Positions 41,293 to 52,510 are shown, counted from the first letter of the stretch. The stretch is 64,000 nt of DNA from Agapetus fuscipes (GCA_951799405.1 OX637344.1:16678001-16742000), one strand, 5' to 3'. A program made the numbers and translations. The notes: a model not told the origin generated them from the letters alone.

Positions 41293-41586
41293 GTATGTCC
41301 ACCTGGCGTCTTTTAACATGACCAGGGTCTGTAAAGCTTTCTTGTTTAGATACGAGCTTACATTATGTAGTATACAAAAATATATAAAAAAAACACTAGT
41401 AGTTTACACGAAAGGCAAAAAAAAACCCGTGTCTTTCAGCGTCGCAACAATGTAACATCCACTCAGTTTTATTCACGTTTTTACTTCGCTGCTCTGTCTA
41501 GAGGGTATGAAATTTACTAAACTCACTTATAGTTTTATCCTTTTGTATTATTATTTGCGTTCCTTTACTTAAAGGTTATACAATGT

Positions 41587-42028
41587 TATAGAAGTGTGGA
41601 AATGAAGCATTTTAGAAGTATGACAGGAAAATTCTGAAGGATAGAGTTAGAAATGAATGGGTAAAGAAAGAATGTAATTGGAAAGAGGATGTGAAAGTTA
41701 AGGTACAAAAGAATGTGATGAGATGGTTTGGGCATGTGGAAAGAATGAATGATGATAGACTAACAAAATATGCATACATAGGTAGTGTGAAAAGAAAAAG
41801 AGGCAAGGAACGACCGAGAAAAGTGTGGAGTGATCAGATTGAGGATATTGTGAAACAATGGGATATACAAAGTGAGCGTAAAAGAAGAAAATGCATGAAA
41901 AATGTGATGGATATGAATGAATTGAAAGAGGTATGTAAGGATAGGAAAAAATGAAAGCAGCTGTGCAGAGGCTCTGGGCACCTGTAGAGGAATGGTGACA
42001 GAGTTACAGTTACAGTATAATAATATTA
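41587..42028 (+). pseudogene. LA LINE C-terminal remnant
   Basis: Frame at 41691-41954: VKVQKNVMRWFGHVERMNDD, RLTKYAYIGSVKRKRGKERP, RKVWSDQIEDIVKQWDIQSE, then MNELKEVCKDRKK and TGA. A shift lies upstream near 41630. 3' tail GACAGAGTTACAGTTACAG. Confidence 0.85.
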
Positions 42029-42330
42029 GTCTGCAGTCCAGTGGTTAGCACGTCTGACGCGTAAATGGAAGGTTTTAGGTTCCTGTAATCCTGGCGGAGC
42101 ATAACACAAATATACCAATTATGTTTTCAAATATGCTCTTCGCTGGATTGAAAAATTCATAAAACCTTCACTAAAGACCGGTCACTAAAGGTCCATCCAG
42201 CCTTACAGCAACTTGTCTTGCTTGAGAATTAGTGCTTTTGATAGCGACGGTCAAACTTACAGAGGGCTCTTGAGGTGTGATACACACATAAACAGCGCTC
42301 ATCAAATAAATCAGCCTAGTTAAATTTTAA
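42029..42330 (+). mobile_element. SINE2 copy with LE-type tail
   Basis: Head GTCCAGTGGTTAGCACG and a broken B box (GGTTCCTGTAATCC). Body ends GAGGGCTCTTGAGGTGTGAT, ACACACATAAACAGCGC, AAATAAATCAGCCT, the same order as the LE LINE end at 54940-55015. Directly follows an LA end. Confidence 0.85.
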
Positions 42331-42509
42331 TTAACGAGTATTAATGAAATCGCGGCCGATCGAAATTTCCATCTCCTCATTTTGCGAGAGATTCTCGCCC
42401 ACTGTGTGACGTAAAAGTGAACTATGTATTTATAACTGAGAAATGATTATAAGCCTCATAAATCAAGCAATCTTTAAACTTAGAGAGGATGTCGTAAATT
42501 TTACATTTT

Positions 42510-42830
42510 ATAGGTCCATTCGAAAGCTCAAATGATATAGTGCTTGTATTTCATGTCGCAAGCTCGGGTTCGAATCCCACCGAGGGTGTCAGAAATCATT
42601 TTCCGTTTCGGTGTTCATTTCACACCCAAAATAAAATACCGTCAAAGTTTACTCAGGCATCACAAGAAACGATTACCAATTCCCTCGGAAACTGGGAAGC
42701 TACCACTTCAACTCAAGTTCTTAGCGTAGGGATGGCAACCTAACCTGTAAAAATAAATAGGTTCCACTCTTCACATGCAACCCCTATGGCGAAAACGAGG
42801 TAAAAAGTGTAGCTCGTATGGCTTGGTAGT
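42510..42830 (+). mobile_element. SINE1 copy, head to near end
   Basis: A box decayed (CGAAAGCTCAAATGATATAG), B box GGGTTCGAATCCC intact. The 3' hairpin is decayed. Confidence 0.85.
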
Positions 42831-42840
42831 GTAGTGTCAA

Positions 42841-43325
42841 TAATACTTTACTTTACTTTCTTCGGCTCATAAGCATTGAACGCTCAGGGCCTCCTGCACC
42901 ACAATCCTCCAGGACTCTCTGTCTTGTGCTGCTTCCCTCCATGGTCCCCTCACTCCCAGAACTTCGGCGTCAGCTTCAATGTTGTCTGCCCACCGCATCC
43001 TGGGACGTCCGAGTGGTCTAACACCTGAGGGGGCACCATCCAAGACAGTTCTGATGATCCTGGAGTCCTCTGCACGTGCTACATGTCCGGCCCACTGGAG
43101 TCTTCTTAATTTCATTACCGACACTATGTTTGGATCTTGAAACACGAACATCAGCTCTACGTTGGTCCGGATACGCCACCTGTCATCTTCAAATACAGGC
43201 CCGAGAATGCGGCGAAGCATTTAGTTCTCAAAGACCTGGAGAGATTTCTCTTGTTTCTGAGTCAGACTCCAGGCTTCACATCCGTACAACACAAATGGCC
43301 GTCAATAATAAATACAAAAAAAATG
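42841..43325 (-). pseudogene. LD LINE C-terminal remnant
   Basis: Minus-strand frame (43220-42867): MLRRILGPVFEDDRWRIRTN, KLRRLQWAGHVARAEDSRII, GRPRMRWADNIEADAEVLGV, WREAAQDRESWRIVVQEA. Upstream (43325-43220) it continues in another frame. 3' tail is AAGT-rich. The family recurs at 38005-38147 and 51947-52040. Confidence 0.85.
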
Positions 43326-43584
43326 TCCGAAAGCCCATTCTTGTATAGAGAATTTGTATCCTAAAAAAGACACCAGAAACCTTATTAAAAAACTGTCTTA
43401 CGTATACATAAAAAAAAATATCTTATGTATAAAATATCACAAAAGGGGCTATTTTCTCTTGACGATGTTAGCTACTCCTACAAAAATTGTTTCATTATAA
43501 ATAACGATTTTTACAATTTTTCTTGCTTTAAAAGTAAATAAATTGAAATGCGATCTTTTTCTCATAGCTTGTTATTCTGTAACA
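43326..43584. other. Unassigned spacer
   Basis: AT-rich. Confidence 0.4.
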
Positions 43585-44865
43585 CACTGTAACTGTAACT
43601 GTAACTGTAACTCTGTCGCCATTCCGCTAGGGGTGGCCAGAGCCTCTGCAGAGTTGCCTCCATTTTTTCCTATCCTTACATACCTCCTTCAATTCATTCA
43701 TATCCATCACCTTTTTCATGCATTTTCTTCTTTTACGCTCACTTTGTATATCCCATTCTTTCACAATCTCCTCAATCTGATCACTCCATACTTTTCTCGG
43801 TCGTCCCTTCCCTCTTTTTCCTTTCACACTTTCTTTGTATACATACTTTGTCAGTCTATCATCATTCATTCTTTCCACATGTCCAAACCATCTCATCACA
43901 TTCTTTTGTACCTTAACTTTCACATCCTCTTTCAAATTACATTCTTTTTTTACCCATTCATTCCTAACTCTATCCCTCAGAGTTTTTCCTGTCATGCTTC
44001 TCAAATGCTTCATTTCCACCGTACATACTTTACTCATTTCGCTATCGTTCACTGTCCATGCTTCACTTCCATACATCAAAGTCGGTAACAATATGCCATT
44101 GTGTACCGCCATTCTCAGATCCATCGTCAATCGCTTGTTCTTTGCTATTCTTCCTATTGCACCGACCACTTGTTTTCCCTTGCACACCCTATTCTCAAGT
44201 TCTCTTGTCATCTTTCCATTCTTCTCAAACATACTTCCCAAGTATCTAAATTCATCCACAATTTCAACTTTCGTACCATTCAACAAAAACGTGCATTCTT
44301 CATTTTCATCCGTTCTGTCAAAAATCAGTACTTTCGTCTTACTTGCATTAATTTTCAACTTGTTCACACACAGAGCATGGTTCAGACTAGAGAGCATTGC
44401 CTGAAGCTCTGCTGCTGAATCAGCAATTAGTACTGCATCATCAGCATAAAGCAGAACTCCGACTTTTCTCTCTCCAATCTGTATGCCATGCCCTTCCAGA
44501 TTCGCTTGTTTAACACAATGATCCATAATTATATTGAATAACCACGGGCTCATTATGCAACCCTGTCTCACACCCTTGTACACATTAAAATACTCGCTGT
44601 ATTCTCCATCCACCCTGACACACGCCCTGCTATTTAGATAGATGGCGCGTATCGCGTTCAGAAGTGCTTTATTCACACCATACCTCTCAAGCACACACCA
44701 CATCATACTTCTATCCACCGAGTCGAAGGCTTTCTCAAGATCTACGAAAGCCGCGTAGACCTTTTTATTTACGGCTAGCTGTTTTTCGACGATCTGTCGA
44801 AGCGCGAATATCTGGTCTACGCAACCTCTTTCCGGCATAAAGCCAGCTGCATAAAGCCAACACAA
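43585..44865 (-). pseudogene. LA LINE reverse transcriptase, 5'-truncated (412 aa)
   Basis: Longest retroelement frame in the window and free of stops from 44865 to TAG at 43627-43629. Residue blocks: AGFMPERGCVDQIFALRQIV (7-26), catalytic motif A FVDLEKAFDSV (40-50), motif B GVRQGCIMSPWLFN (98-111), motif C YADD (140-143), thumb FRYLGSMFEKNGK, then RWFGHVERMNDDRLTK and RGKGRPRKVWSDQIEEIVKE. The endonuclease and the palm entry are missing, because the element breaks off at about 44865. The apparent ATG is not a true start. After the stop comes CGGAATGGCGACAGAG, then four GTTACA units. Function when complete: target-primed reverse transcription. Here it is a dead copy, but the catalytic residues are intact. 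Confidence 0.92.
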
Positions 44866-45324
44866 GCTGTGAAAATCGAACCCTCAACTTTTCTCAGCTC
44901 ATGCAATTTCTCTTTCCATCGTCTTATGATTCATTACACCATTCGGTATGGGAGGAAGTGACCAACGAACAAAATGAAAAAAAATTCATCCATTTGATAG
45001 TTGCTATTTACTTGTATACGTGTAAAAATTTTGAATCCTTACTTTGAAAATTATGTTTTTTTTTCAACTTGCAAAAAAATATATTTATTCCTGCTCTAGT
45101 ACCATTTGCTAGGAAGTATCTTCCGTGTTCTGGAACATACGAGAATCGTCTCTGCCGCACATGTAAATACGAGTAAAGATTCTGTGGGACAGACAGAGTC
45201 TGTCCGAGTATTGTGACGCGAAGACCTATCAGCAGAAAGTGAAGAGTGTACAGTACTTACATTGTCAACGATTTTGTGAAAAGAAAATATTGTAAAATAA
45301 ATTTAAATGCAATGTCAATGTCAA
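44866..45324. other. Unassigned stretch
   Basis: GGACAGACAGAGTCTGTCC at 45189 is a small hairpin. No gene seen. Confidence 0.5.
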
Positions 45325-45490
45325 TGTCAATGCCACCTCGGTTTCAGGGAGCGTGGCAGGAGTTCCAAGGTCTATGTTCATGTGCAGTTTTTATTTTTTA
45401 TTTATATATAAAATGTGTAGGCGTGAAACTGCATGTGCTTGTATGTGAGCGTGCATTATTATCAGCCTTAAATTTTAACATACGAGTATT
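45325..45490 (+). mobile_element. LN-related 3' UTR, divergent subfamily
   Basis: TGCCACCTCGGTTTCAGGGA to TTTTAACATACGAG. Preceded by (ATGTCA)n at 45309-45332. Confidence 0.7.
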
Positions 45491-45499
45491 ATTGTATTA

Positions 45500-45925
45500 G
45501 ATTTTGTAGGGTTTGTGTATTCACACAGTGAAAATTCATTTTATTTAAAATAAAATTATTTTTTATTAAACGTTGTTTTATTTTCACAATAATATTTTAA
45601 ATCTCGAGTACCTACTTTCGACCTTCGATATTCAGATGTTTGAATTAATTTATTGTAATGATTATATATTATTTTATGTTTTCTTTCTTTTAATTTTTGA
45701 CTGTTGTATTTAATTTAAATTAAGTTCATATTTATTGTACCTATACCTACCTATTTATTTGAATTTATATAATTTTGATCTATGGTTTGTTCTTAATAAT
45801 TTTAATTTTTTATACATCACTCTTGATAATGACCTGAATATTGAAGGTCGAAAATACTCGAGATTTAAAATATTATTGTGAAAATAAAACAACGTTTAAT
45901 AAAAAATAATTTGATTTTAAAGAGT
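45500..45925. mobile_element. FB1 foldback, long copy
   Basis: Arms about 45553-45634 and 45833-45911 are inverted, with ~200 bp of AT-rich DNA between. The box on the plus strand (45822-45860) is CTTGATAATGACCT, loop, AGGTCGAAAATACTCG. The outer GTATTCACACAGTGAAAATT (near 45517) matches the FB1 extension at 11155-11180 in complement. Confidence 0.75.
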
Positions 45926-45930
45926 ATTAT

Positions 45931-46318
45931 TGTGTTTTTGGTTCGAAATAGTCTCTAAACTAAAACATTCTTGTCTTCTTTCCGAATATTTATTTTCACT
46001 GAATTTATTCTACAATTTACATTTATTTTTAATACTTGGATTGATTTAATTACACTGGTGTTAGTTCACTGGTCGAATTTGTTTATTGTATTGGTGGAGC
46101 TCGAAGATAAGACTGGTCAGTGCAAACAACTTGCACCCTCTATACTGAGAGAGTAGAACACCCCGGAACATATTTTTGCTCGAAGCTTCTCGAAGTACTT
46201 AGTCTAGAGACTTCTCTATTTACACACAATTATCAATCCTACTCACCAATACAATAAAGAATTCCTATAACTAATACTTATACCTATTTTTATATTTACA
46301 TTGCCTATTTACATAACA
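45931..46318 (+). mobile_element. LTR-3 solo LTR, copy 2
   Basis: Starts TGTGTTTTTGGTTCGAAA, ends TATTTACATAACA, parallel to 36367-36736. AATAAAGAATTCC near 46252 may be a poly(A) signal. Flanks TTAT and ATAT do not match exactly. Confidence 0.6.
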
Positions 46319-46350
46319 ATATCATTGCGGCTTAGATTATAGATTAGTAA

Positions 46351-46905
46351 AAGATTTTGCGAATAGGTAAAAGTGCTAATTGTTATCAGTGCCCCAGGAG
46401 TTTCTCTTATGTAACCAATTAGTATTTTTATTTCTACGAGGTGATTTCTTTCCAACATATCTCGTATTTTTTTTTTTCATAGACAATACTTTCATCTTGG
46501 TCCCTTCGTCCAATGCAAAGTCCATGTTTGTTTTACATATTTAGTCCAAAAGCGTACAGACGTTAATTCCGCCAGTGTTTTCGCAACCAAAAGCGTTCGC
46601 TGTTGTTGTTTTTTTTATTGAGCGTATTAACATACATATTGGTCTTGTAAGCGCTCGTGGTATTTTAAGCGCTATGAAAGCACCTAAAAGCGTTCGTATG
46701 CACGTTTTTGAGGCCATTTCAGAACAGTCGTTGCTTGCACGTGTGCTGTTGGTATGAAAACTATTTCGGAAAACGTGTATTTTAAGATTTGCCCAAAAAC
46801 ACTTTGATCTTCTTGGATCTTACACGACTAATATGTTATTATGAGACACCCGTACTGTACAATTTGGTTCACTTTACAAAAATGACTCCTGTTTCAGGGA
46901 AGGGA
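46351..46905. other. Unassigned stretch
   Basis: Starts with a short LN-tail relic (46321-46350). A 60-residue frame (46575-46757) and the repeated phrase AAAGCG(C)TTCG have no match elsewhere. 46830-46905 resembles the first part of an LN UTR. Confidence 0.45.
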
Positions 46906-47420
46906 TGTTCAGTCTAATCTAGTCTAATCTAATCTAATCTAAGTTGCAAAATATATGTAACATTAGAGAATTCACATTATTTGCATTTTCACAAACAGAC
47001 ACGTATAAGTTCACGCTTAAACATGCCGCATGTGGTCCTGCAATATAAAAACCCAAATCTCAAATGAACATACACCCTACAATTCCTGCCGACCTTTGCT
47101 GAAACAGGGGTGCCATTGGCAAAGTGAACCTTTTTTTACAGCATGGGTGGTCAGCCGCATACCAACCTATAAGTCAAGAAACATACATAAGAATTGACAT
47201 TTTTAATATCAACCAATTATAACATGTATGGACATCAAAAACTAACAGAAAACAAATGCCTTTTCTTTCTGTCCTTACATACTTCTTTAATTTTCTTCAG
47301 AGTCATAACCTTCTTCATACAGGCTCTCCTTTGATTATGACTCTGGATATTTCATTCATTCGCAATTTTGGAAATTTGGTTCATCCATTCCTTTCTCGGT
47401 CTTCCTCTATTATTTCATTC
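46906..47420 (-). mobile_element. LN LINE 3' end, UTR plus ORF tail
   Basis: The tail is four TCTAAT units. The UTR is complete. The ORF remnant at 47260-47415 corresponds to the NKRRACMKKVMTL block and the GRPRK-W-Q segment, with a frameshift. Confidence 0.85.
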
Positions 47421-47670
47421 TATTTTTAATTTTAATGCTGTAGCTAGTCTAAATCTAAGCTACTAACTTTGTCAACTTGTCCATTAACCGTCCTGTGGAT
47501 TAATATGTTTAGGATGCATATTTCACATTAAGTACATTGTAGAGCTGTGTATGCGTTAACGCATTTATGAGAGAAGTTCATCCTTTCACATACTCGACAC
47601 GAGCAATGCCCGACACCTTTGGGAAATATATATCGTAACCTATTATTAATAAATTTATTCTCGGCTGGAT
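47421..47670. other. Unassigned spacer
   Basis: No shared repeat seen. Confidence 0.4.
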
Positions 47671-47671
47671 G

Positions 47672-48180
47672 CGAATAAATGGGATATTCAGAGTCATAAC
47701 AAAAAGAGAGAGTGCATGAAAAAGATTATGACTCTGAATAAAATGAAAGAAGTAACTTAGTCAGCCACTTCTTCTCCACTGCTGGACATAGTCCTCCCCT
47801 ATATCTCTTCAGGCGTCTCTGTCCTGGGCTCTCTGCCCAGGACAGAGACGCCTGGAAGTTGGAAGTTGCTGATATTAAAAGACTGGATGTCTTTTAATAT
47901 CAGCAACTCTTTTAATATCATCTGACCATCGCGTAAGAGGCCTTCCTCTAGTTATTTTGTCTTCACGAGGTCTCCATTCTACCACTCTTTTCATCCATCT
48001 TTGTTCGCTCAATCTGGCAACATGCCCTGCCCACGACCACTTCTGCTTTGCCACTCTTTTGACTATGTCAGTAACTCCCGATCTTCTACGTATTTGTTAA
48101 TACCGAAATACGTAGAAGAAAGAGTAAGCATCGAAAGAAATGGCGGTTGAGTTGCAATATTGGCGGCTAGGACATTAATT
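47672..48180. pseudogene. LINE fragments with three perfect hairpins
   Basis: Starts (+) with an LN frame piece NGIFRVITKRESA-like at 47675-47755, continues antisense with LC/LD-type sequence (47760-48080), and ends (+) with AGAAATGGCGGTTGAG. Inside are three exact inverted repeats: 47810-47854 (19-bp arms), 47865-47907 (19-bp arms, 5-base loop) and 48082-48119 (14-bp arms). Confidence 0.75.
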
Positions 48181-48236
48181 TGAATTTTAAGGTTATTTTT
48201 AATTTTAAATTTTATATCTAAGTTGTTTATCTAAAT

Positions 48237-48540
48237 CCGGCCGATAGCTCAGTTGGTAGAGTGCTTGCACTCCATGCCGTGAGCTCGGGTTCTAAACCCA
48301 CCGAGAGTGTCAGAAATGATTTCCCGTTTCGTTGTTTTATTTCAAACCCCAAAGTAAAATATCGGCAAGGTTTACTCAGCTCTCACAATAAATGAGTACC
48401 AGCCTCCATTTCAATTAAAATGGCTGGCGCAAGGCCGGCCCCTTGACCTGTAATAAGAAATACGTTGCACTCGCCACATGCGACCCCTTCGGGAAAAAAA
48501 CGGCAAGAAGTTACACTAAATGTCAAGCTCAGTAGCGTTT
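48237..48540 (+). mobile_element. SINE1 copy
   Basis: CCGATAGCTCAGTTGGTAGA (A box), CGGGTTCTAAACCC (B box mutated). Ends with CCCCTTCGGGA and GTTACACTAAATGTCAAGC. Confidence 0.87.
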
Positions 48541-48867
48541 TAGTACGCAATTAAGATTAAAGATATTTTTTTAATTGGAGGAACCACCTTCTGATGTGGC
48601 TTTTGAGTATTCATTTGATTATAATTCCACTCTGAAAGAGATGCTTGAAAATTCGCTTCGGGAAACTCCACCATGTTTATAAACAGAGCAAGCGATGTTT
48701 ACGAATCCATACTATTTTTAAAGTCCATTTCACCATATGGTCGCTTATTCTATCTATCTTTAATTAAGGATGCCAGGATACATCAATTTTCAAAGTGTAC
48801 TAAGCCCATGTTGGGCGCCAAAATGTGAGGGTTTTTCTTTATTTAATCAATAAGGATCTGCAATGCT
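48541..48867. other. Unassigned stretch
   Basis: Nothing recognised. Confidence 0.5.
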
Positions 48868-49111
48868 CAGTACCCTTAGTACGAGTTGCAAAACCTGAAA
48901 AAAGTAAAGTTAACGGAAAATATTAAAGAATGATTTTTTCCAATATCTGCCGTTTTTTTTCTTATACTTTATGGTCTTAGCAAAAGAGTTACAGTGATAA
49001 AGAAAGTCAAGTTCAAACAAACAAAAACGGCAGATCTTGGGGAAAATCACTCTTTAATAAATGCCGTAAACTTTACATTACTCAAGTTTTGCAACTCGTA
49101 CTAAGGGTACA
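48868..49111. mobile_element. PAL palindromic element, copy 2
   Basis: CAGTACCCTTAGTACGAGTT to CTCGTACTAAGGGTAC. The central spacer is nearly unchanged from copy 1 at 12289-12539. Confidence 0.8.
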
Positions 49112-49491
49112 GGTGTTTGGCCGTGCTCCGAAGAATTCTTCATCGCAGATATGACTTTGCTTGAGTGCAGAGCGCCAGGAACCATATCACTTACAAAAGA
49201 GGATAATGAACCTAAACTTTATCAACACTTTTATTTATCCACAATCACAATATATATAATAAACTACAACAATATTGATTATAACCAAATTCACATGCTT
49301 GTGGCTCTAAAGCCAGGGAAGCATGTTCTGTTTTGTTTTTCGTTTCTTTTGTTTTCATTTTCTAATTCAAATTCAAATCCCTATGTTCCATTCCACGAAA
49401 CAAATTCATCTCGTTACAGTGCGTCATGTATTTGTGTAGTAAAACAACAATTCGCTTACAAATATCGCGAGATATGCAGCAATAGGGATTC
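49112..49491. other. Unassigned stretch
   Basis: A 115-residue frame at 49151-49498 has no motif and a third of it is low complexity. Confidence 0.45.
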
Positions 49492-50160
49492 AGATTAAAT
49501 GCATTCTCACAAGCAAACACAAGTTCGCGCTTGTACATGCCGCATGTGAACCTACAACATAAAAACCCAAATCTCAAATGAACATACACCCTGCAACTCT
49601 TGCCGACTTTTCCTGAAACAGGGGGGGCATTGGCAAGGTGAATCATTTTCTACAGTATGGGTGGTGAGCCGCATACCAACCCATAAGTCAAGGAACATAA
49701 TTATACTTACAACAAGCTACATTTTTTAAATCACCAATAATAATATGTATAAACATCAAAACAAATACAGAATACAAATCTCTAATTTCAAAAACCCTAG
49801 TCGTAGCCGCCAACATTACAGATCAACCGCCATTTCCTTCTGCATACTTCTTTCATTTCCTCCAGAGTCATAACCTTCTTCATACAGGCTCTTCTTTTAT
49901 TATGACTCTGGATATTCCATTCATTCGCAATTTCGGATATTTGGTCCATCCATACCTTCCTCGGTCTTCCTCTACCACGACATCCATCTATTCTTGCAAC
50001 ATATACTTTCTTCGTCAGTCTTTCCTCATTCATTCTCTTCATGTCCAAACCATCTTATGTTACATACTTCTTTTAATCTTCACTTTCACACTTTCTCTTG
50101 CACCACATTCTTCTCTTATAAAATTCATCCAAATTCATAATCTTCTACTCGGATCAAATA
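49492..50160 (-). pseudogene. LN LINE 3' end, longest ORF tail plus UTR
   Basis: The ORF tail at 50048-49797 reads ERLTKKVYVARIDGCRGRGR, PRKVWMDQISEIANEWNIQS, HNKRRACMKKVMTLEEMKEV. A one-codon loss is seen in the KDRKK region. Sequence above 50048 is still LINE-like (AREKVKIK region) but out of frame. The UTR runs to 49492. Confidence 0.88.
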
Positions 50161-50667
50161 AATAAAATATAATGAAACAATAAAATAAACTCGAACCATT
50201 CATTCGTCTAGTTTTCTTGAATGTGTTATTTTTTCGGCATCTATTACTGCTGAAAGTAGACATTTTTAGATTGCCCTGAAAAAAAGGACAATTTATTTTG
50301 AATTTTTCATCGGAGCAATGTTCTCAGCCTTCCAGCCGTATCTCTTCCCACCCTTTCTGTGCGATGTATGGAGCGAACAAATTGTCTGTTTGCACGCCAA
50401 CTGAAATACGGTTCACGAAGCCAAAACAACTTCAGATACATCGAAATAGTTCTAGCATGTGCCATAAAAATCTTAACTAAATGTTTCGAATCTATTTATA
50501 TAATAATCATTTTTCAAAATGTAACTTTTTTCTCGGTGAGCAAACGTCAATTGTGCATCGAACTGCCGTCCTTAGAAACCAATAAATAAAATATTTGTAC
50601 TCCTTGCCCCTAGCAACCCAGCCGGTAGACGACAAAATATTGTGTATTTCAATTCACGTGCCGATCT
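50161..50667. other. Unassigned stretch
   Basis: GGTAGACGACAAAATATTGTG at 50622 echoes 29393-29412. No gene. Confidence 0.45.
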
Positions 50668-50930
50668 CATCTATAATCTATAATCTAAGTTGCAAGGATA
50701 TATTAACATTTAAAGCTTTCAAATGCATGCCCACAAATAAAGACGTGTAGTTTGAGCTTACAAATGCTGAATGTTTACTTACAAAAAAAATCCAAACCTC
50801 AAATGAACATACACCCTACAACTTTTGCCGACCTTCCCTGACACAGGGGTGACATTGGCAAATTGAATTATTTTTCACAGTATGGATGGTCAGCCTCATA
50901 CCAACCTACAAGTCAAGGAATACAAGCAAT
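50668..50930 (-). mobile_element. LN 3' UTR copy
   Basis: Tail (TATAATC)2 at the left, complete to CTACAAGTCAAGGAATA. Confidence 0.87.
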
Positions 50931-50934
50931 TAAT

Positions 50935-51212
50935 AACATCCAGTTATACAAACAAACAAACACTATAAGATCCGCAGATAACGGAGCGGAAACCCTGCTA
51001 AATGAACCTAGAAGAAAAATTGCCACTGTTTTCGGAGACCGTGCTTTTGCAGTGGCCGGCCCTGCGACCTGGAATCAACTACCACCAGAAATCCGGAGGT
51101 CTAGGACGATTGAGGACCTAAAGAGGAGGATGAACACACACTTTTTCACCCAGTAAAATACTAAGCGCCCTTGGAGTGACATTGAGTTACGAAACGGCGC
51201 TGATAAAGAAAT
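50935..51212 (+). pseudogene. LE (CR1/L2-like) LINE C-terminus, subfamily 2
   Basis: Frame IRSADNGAETLLNEPRRKIA then TVFGDRAFAVAGPATWNQLP, PEIRRSRTIEDLKRRM and NTHFFTQ stop (51154-51156). The FGDRAF-VAGP--WN-LP pattern closes CR1/L2-type polymerases. 3' UTR: GCGCCCTTGGAGTGACATTG, AACGGCGCTGATAA, then ATCATCATC. Confidence 0.85.
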
Positions 51213-51217
51213 CATCA

Positions 51218-51425
51218 TCATCTATAATCTAAGTTGCAAGGATATATTCATTCAAAGCTCTCAGATGTAGCCCACAAACAAACACGTGTAGTTCGCCGCC
51301 ACTTCTAGCCGCCACTTCTTCCTGTCCTTGCATACTTCTTTCATTTCATCCAGAGTCATAACCTTTTTCATACAAGCTCTCCTTTTATTATGACTCTGGA
51401 TATCCCATTCACTCGCTATATCTGG
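51218..51425 (-). mobile_element. LN 3' end with UTR mostly deleted
   Basis: The tail and first ~55 bp of UTR (to GTGTAGTTCG) join directly to the ORF end (KKWRLEVAARSG-like, 51295-51425). About 400 bp of UTR has been lost. Confidence 0.8.
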
Positions 51426-51946
51426 ATATCATCATCATCATTATAATCATCCTTCTTTCAAATGCTGCGATGGACCCTGCAGTGCGTTTTGTCATCACCC
51501 AGGTTTTAGACGTGTATGTTAGAATTGTCATTTTTCTTTGAATTGAAATTTTTCATAATTATTAAAGTATGTTAATAAAATTGTTTTTGTAAATGCCTGT
51601 TCATAGCCAGGCAAAATAAGATGTCGAATTTCATTCCTGTACCCGAATTTCATTGTAAAAAAAAAACAAAAGTCTAGATGTAAAATGACAATGTATTATT
51701 ATGGAATGGAACTTTCAAGATATGCATGAAACTTGTGAGGAAAGCGCAAAAGTTGGAGAGGAAAGTCAAAACATTGTTTTATCAAATTCATTTCACTTGG
51801 GAAGCTTTCGGGAAATTTCAAAACATAAAAGTTTTAATGTGTTTTCTAATAAAACTTTTGAAATCTGAAAAAATATGCCAAAAACACTTACGTAATTTAT
51901 TTTTTGTAAATAATCATTATGATTTGGTTCTCTTGAGTCAAGCTCG
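51426..51946. other. Mostly unassigned
   Basis: 51590-51665 resembles a decayed SINE3 3' end (GGCAAAATAAGATGTCGAAT). A 113-residue frame (51726-52067) ends in an LD fragment and is not supported. Confidence 0.45.
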
Positions 51947-52040
51947 TCATTTAGGACTCTGTCTTGTGCAGCCACAGTCCATGGTCCACTGGCACCTAGG
52001 ACTTCAACGTCATGTGACACTGAAAAAAGAAAAACCATGT
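51947..52040 (-). pseudogene. LD LINE fragment
   Basis: DVEVLGASGPWTVAAQDRVL, parallel to AEVLGVRGPWREAAQDRES in the LD copy at 42.9 kb. Confidence 0.7.
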
Positions 52041-52044
52041 GGCC

Positions 52045-52300
52045 ATCTAAATCTGAATCTAAGCTGAAAAGATATGTATCATTTGAGATTCATATTAAAT
52101 GCATTCCCACAAGCAGACACGCATAATTTCGTGCTTACACATGCCGCATGTGGACCTACAATATAAAAACCCAATCTCAAATGAACATAAGCCCTACAAC
52201 TCTTGCCGACCTTCCCTGAAACAGGGGCGACATTGGCAAAGTGAACCATTTTTTACAGTATGGGTGGTCGCCGCATACCAACTTATCAGTTAAGGAATAT
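52045..52300 (-). mobile_element. LN 3' UTR copy
   Basis: Complete antisense UTR, tail ATCTAAATCTGAATCTAAGC. Confidence 0.87.
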
Positions 52301-52374
52301 AACCATAACCATATAAAAAAAAAATGGCGGTACACAATTGCATATTGTTGCCGACTCTGCTCTCTGTACCATTG

Positions 52375-52510
52375 CGGCTCGCTAATATAGGTACGAATTG
52401 GGAGCATTCTTGCTTGTTCTAGATTATTCTATAGTTGATTGTACAAGACCAGTCTACTATCATCTATTTAATCATTATACTAGAGGCGAACACACACACA
52501 CACAAGCAAC
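52375..52510. repeat. D1 fragment
   Basis: TATACTAGAGGCGAACACAC and an A/C run, as at the ends of the two long D1 copies. Confidence 0.55.

Noticed and set aside
43543..44418. Plus-strand frames of 181, 189 and 105 residues
   Set aside because: Antisense to the LA reverse transcriptase. The same antisense pattern recurs at every other LA copy.
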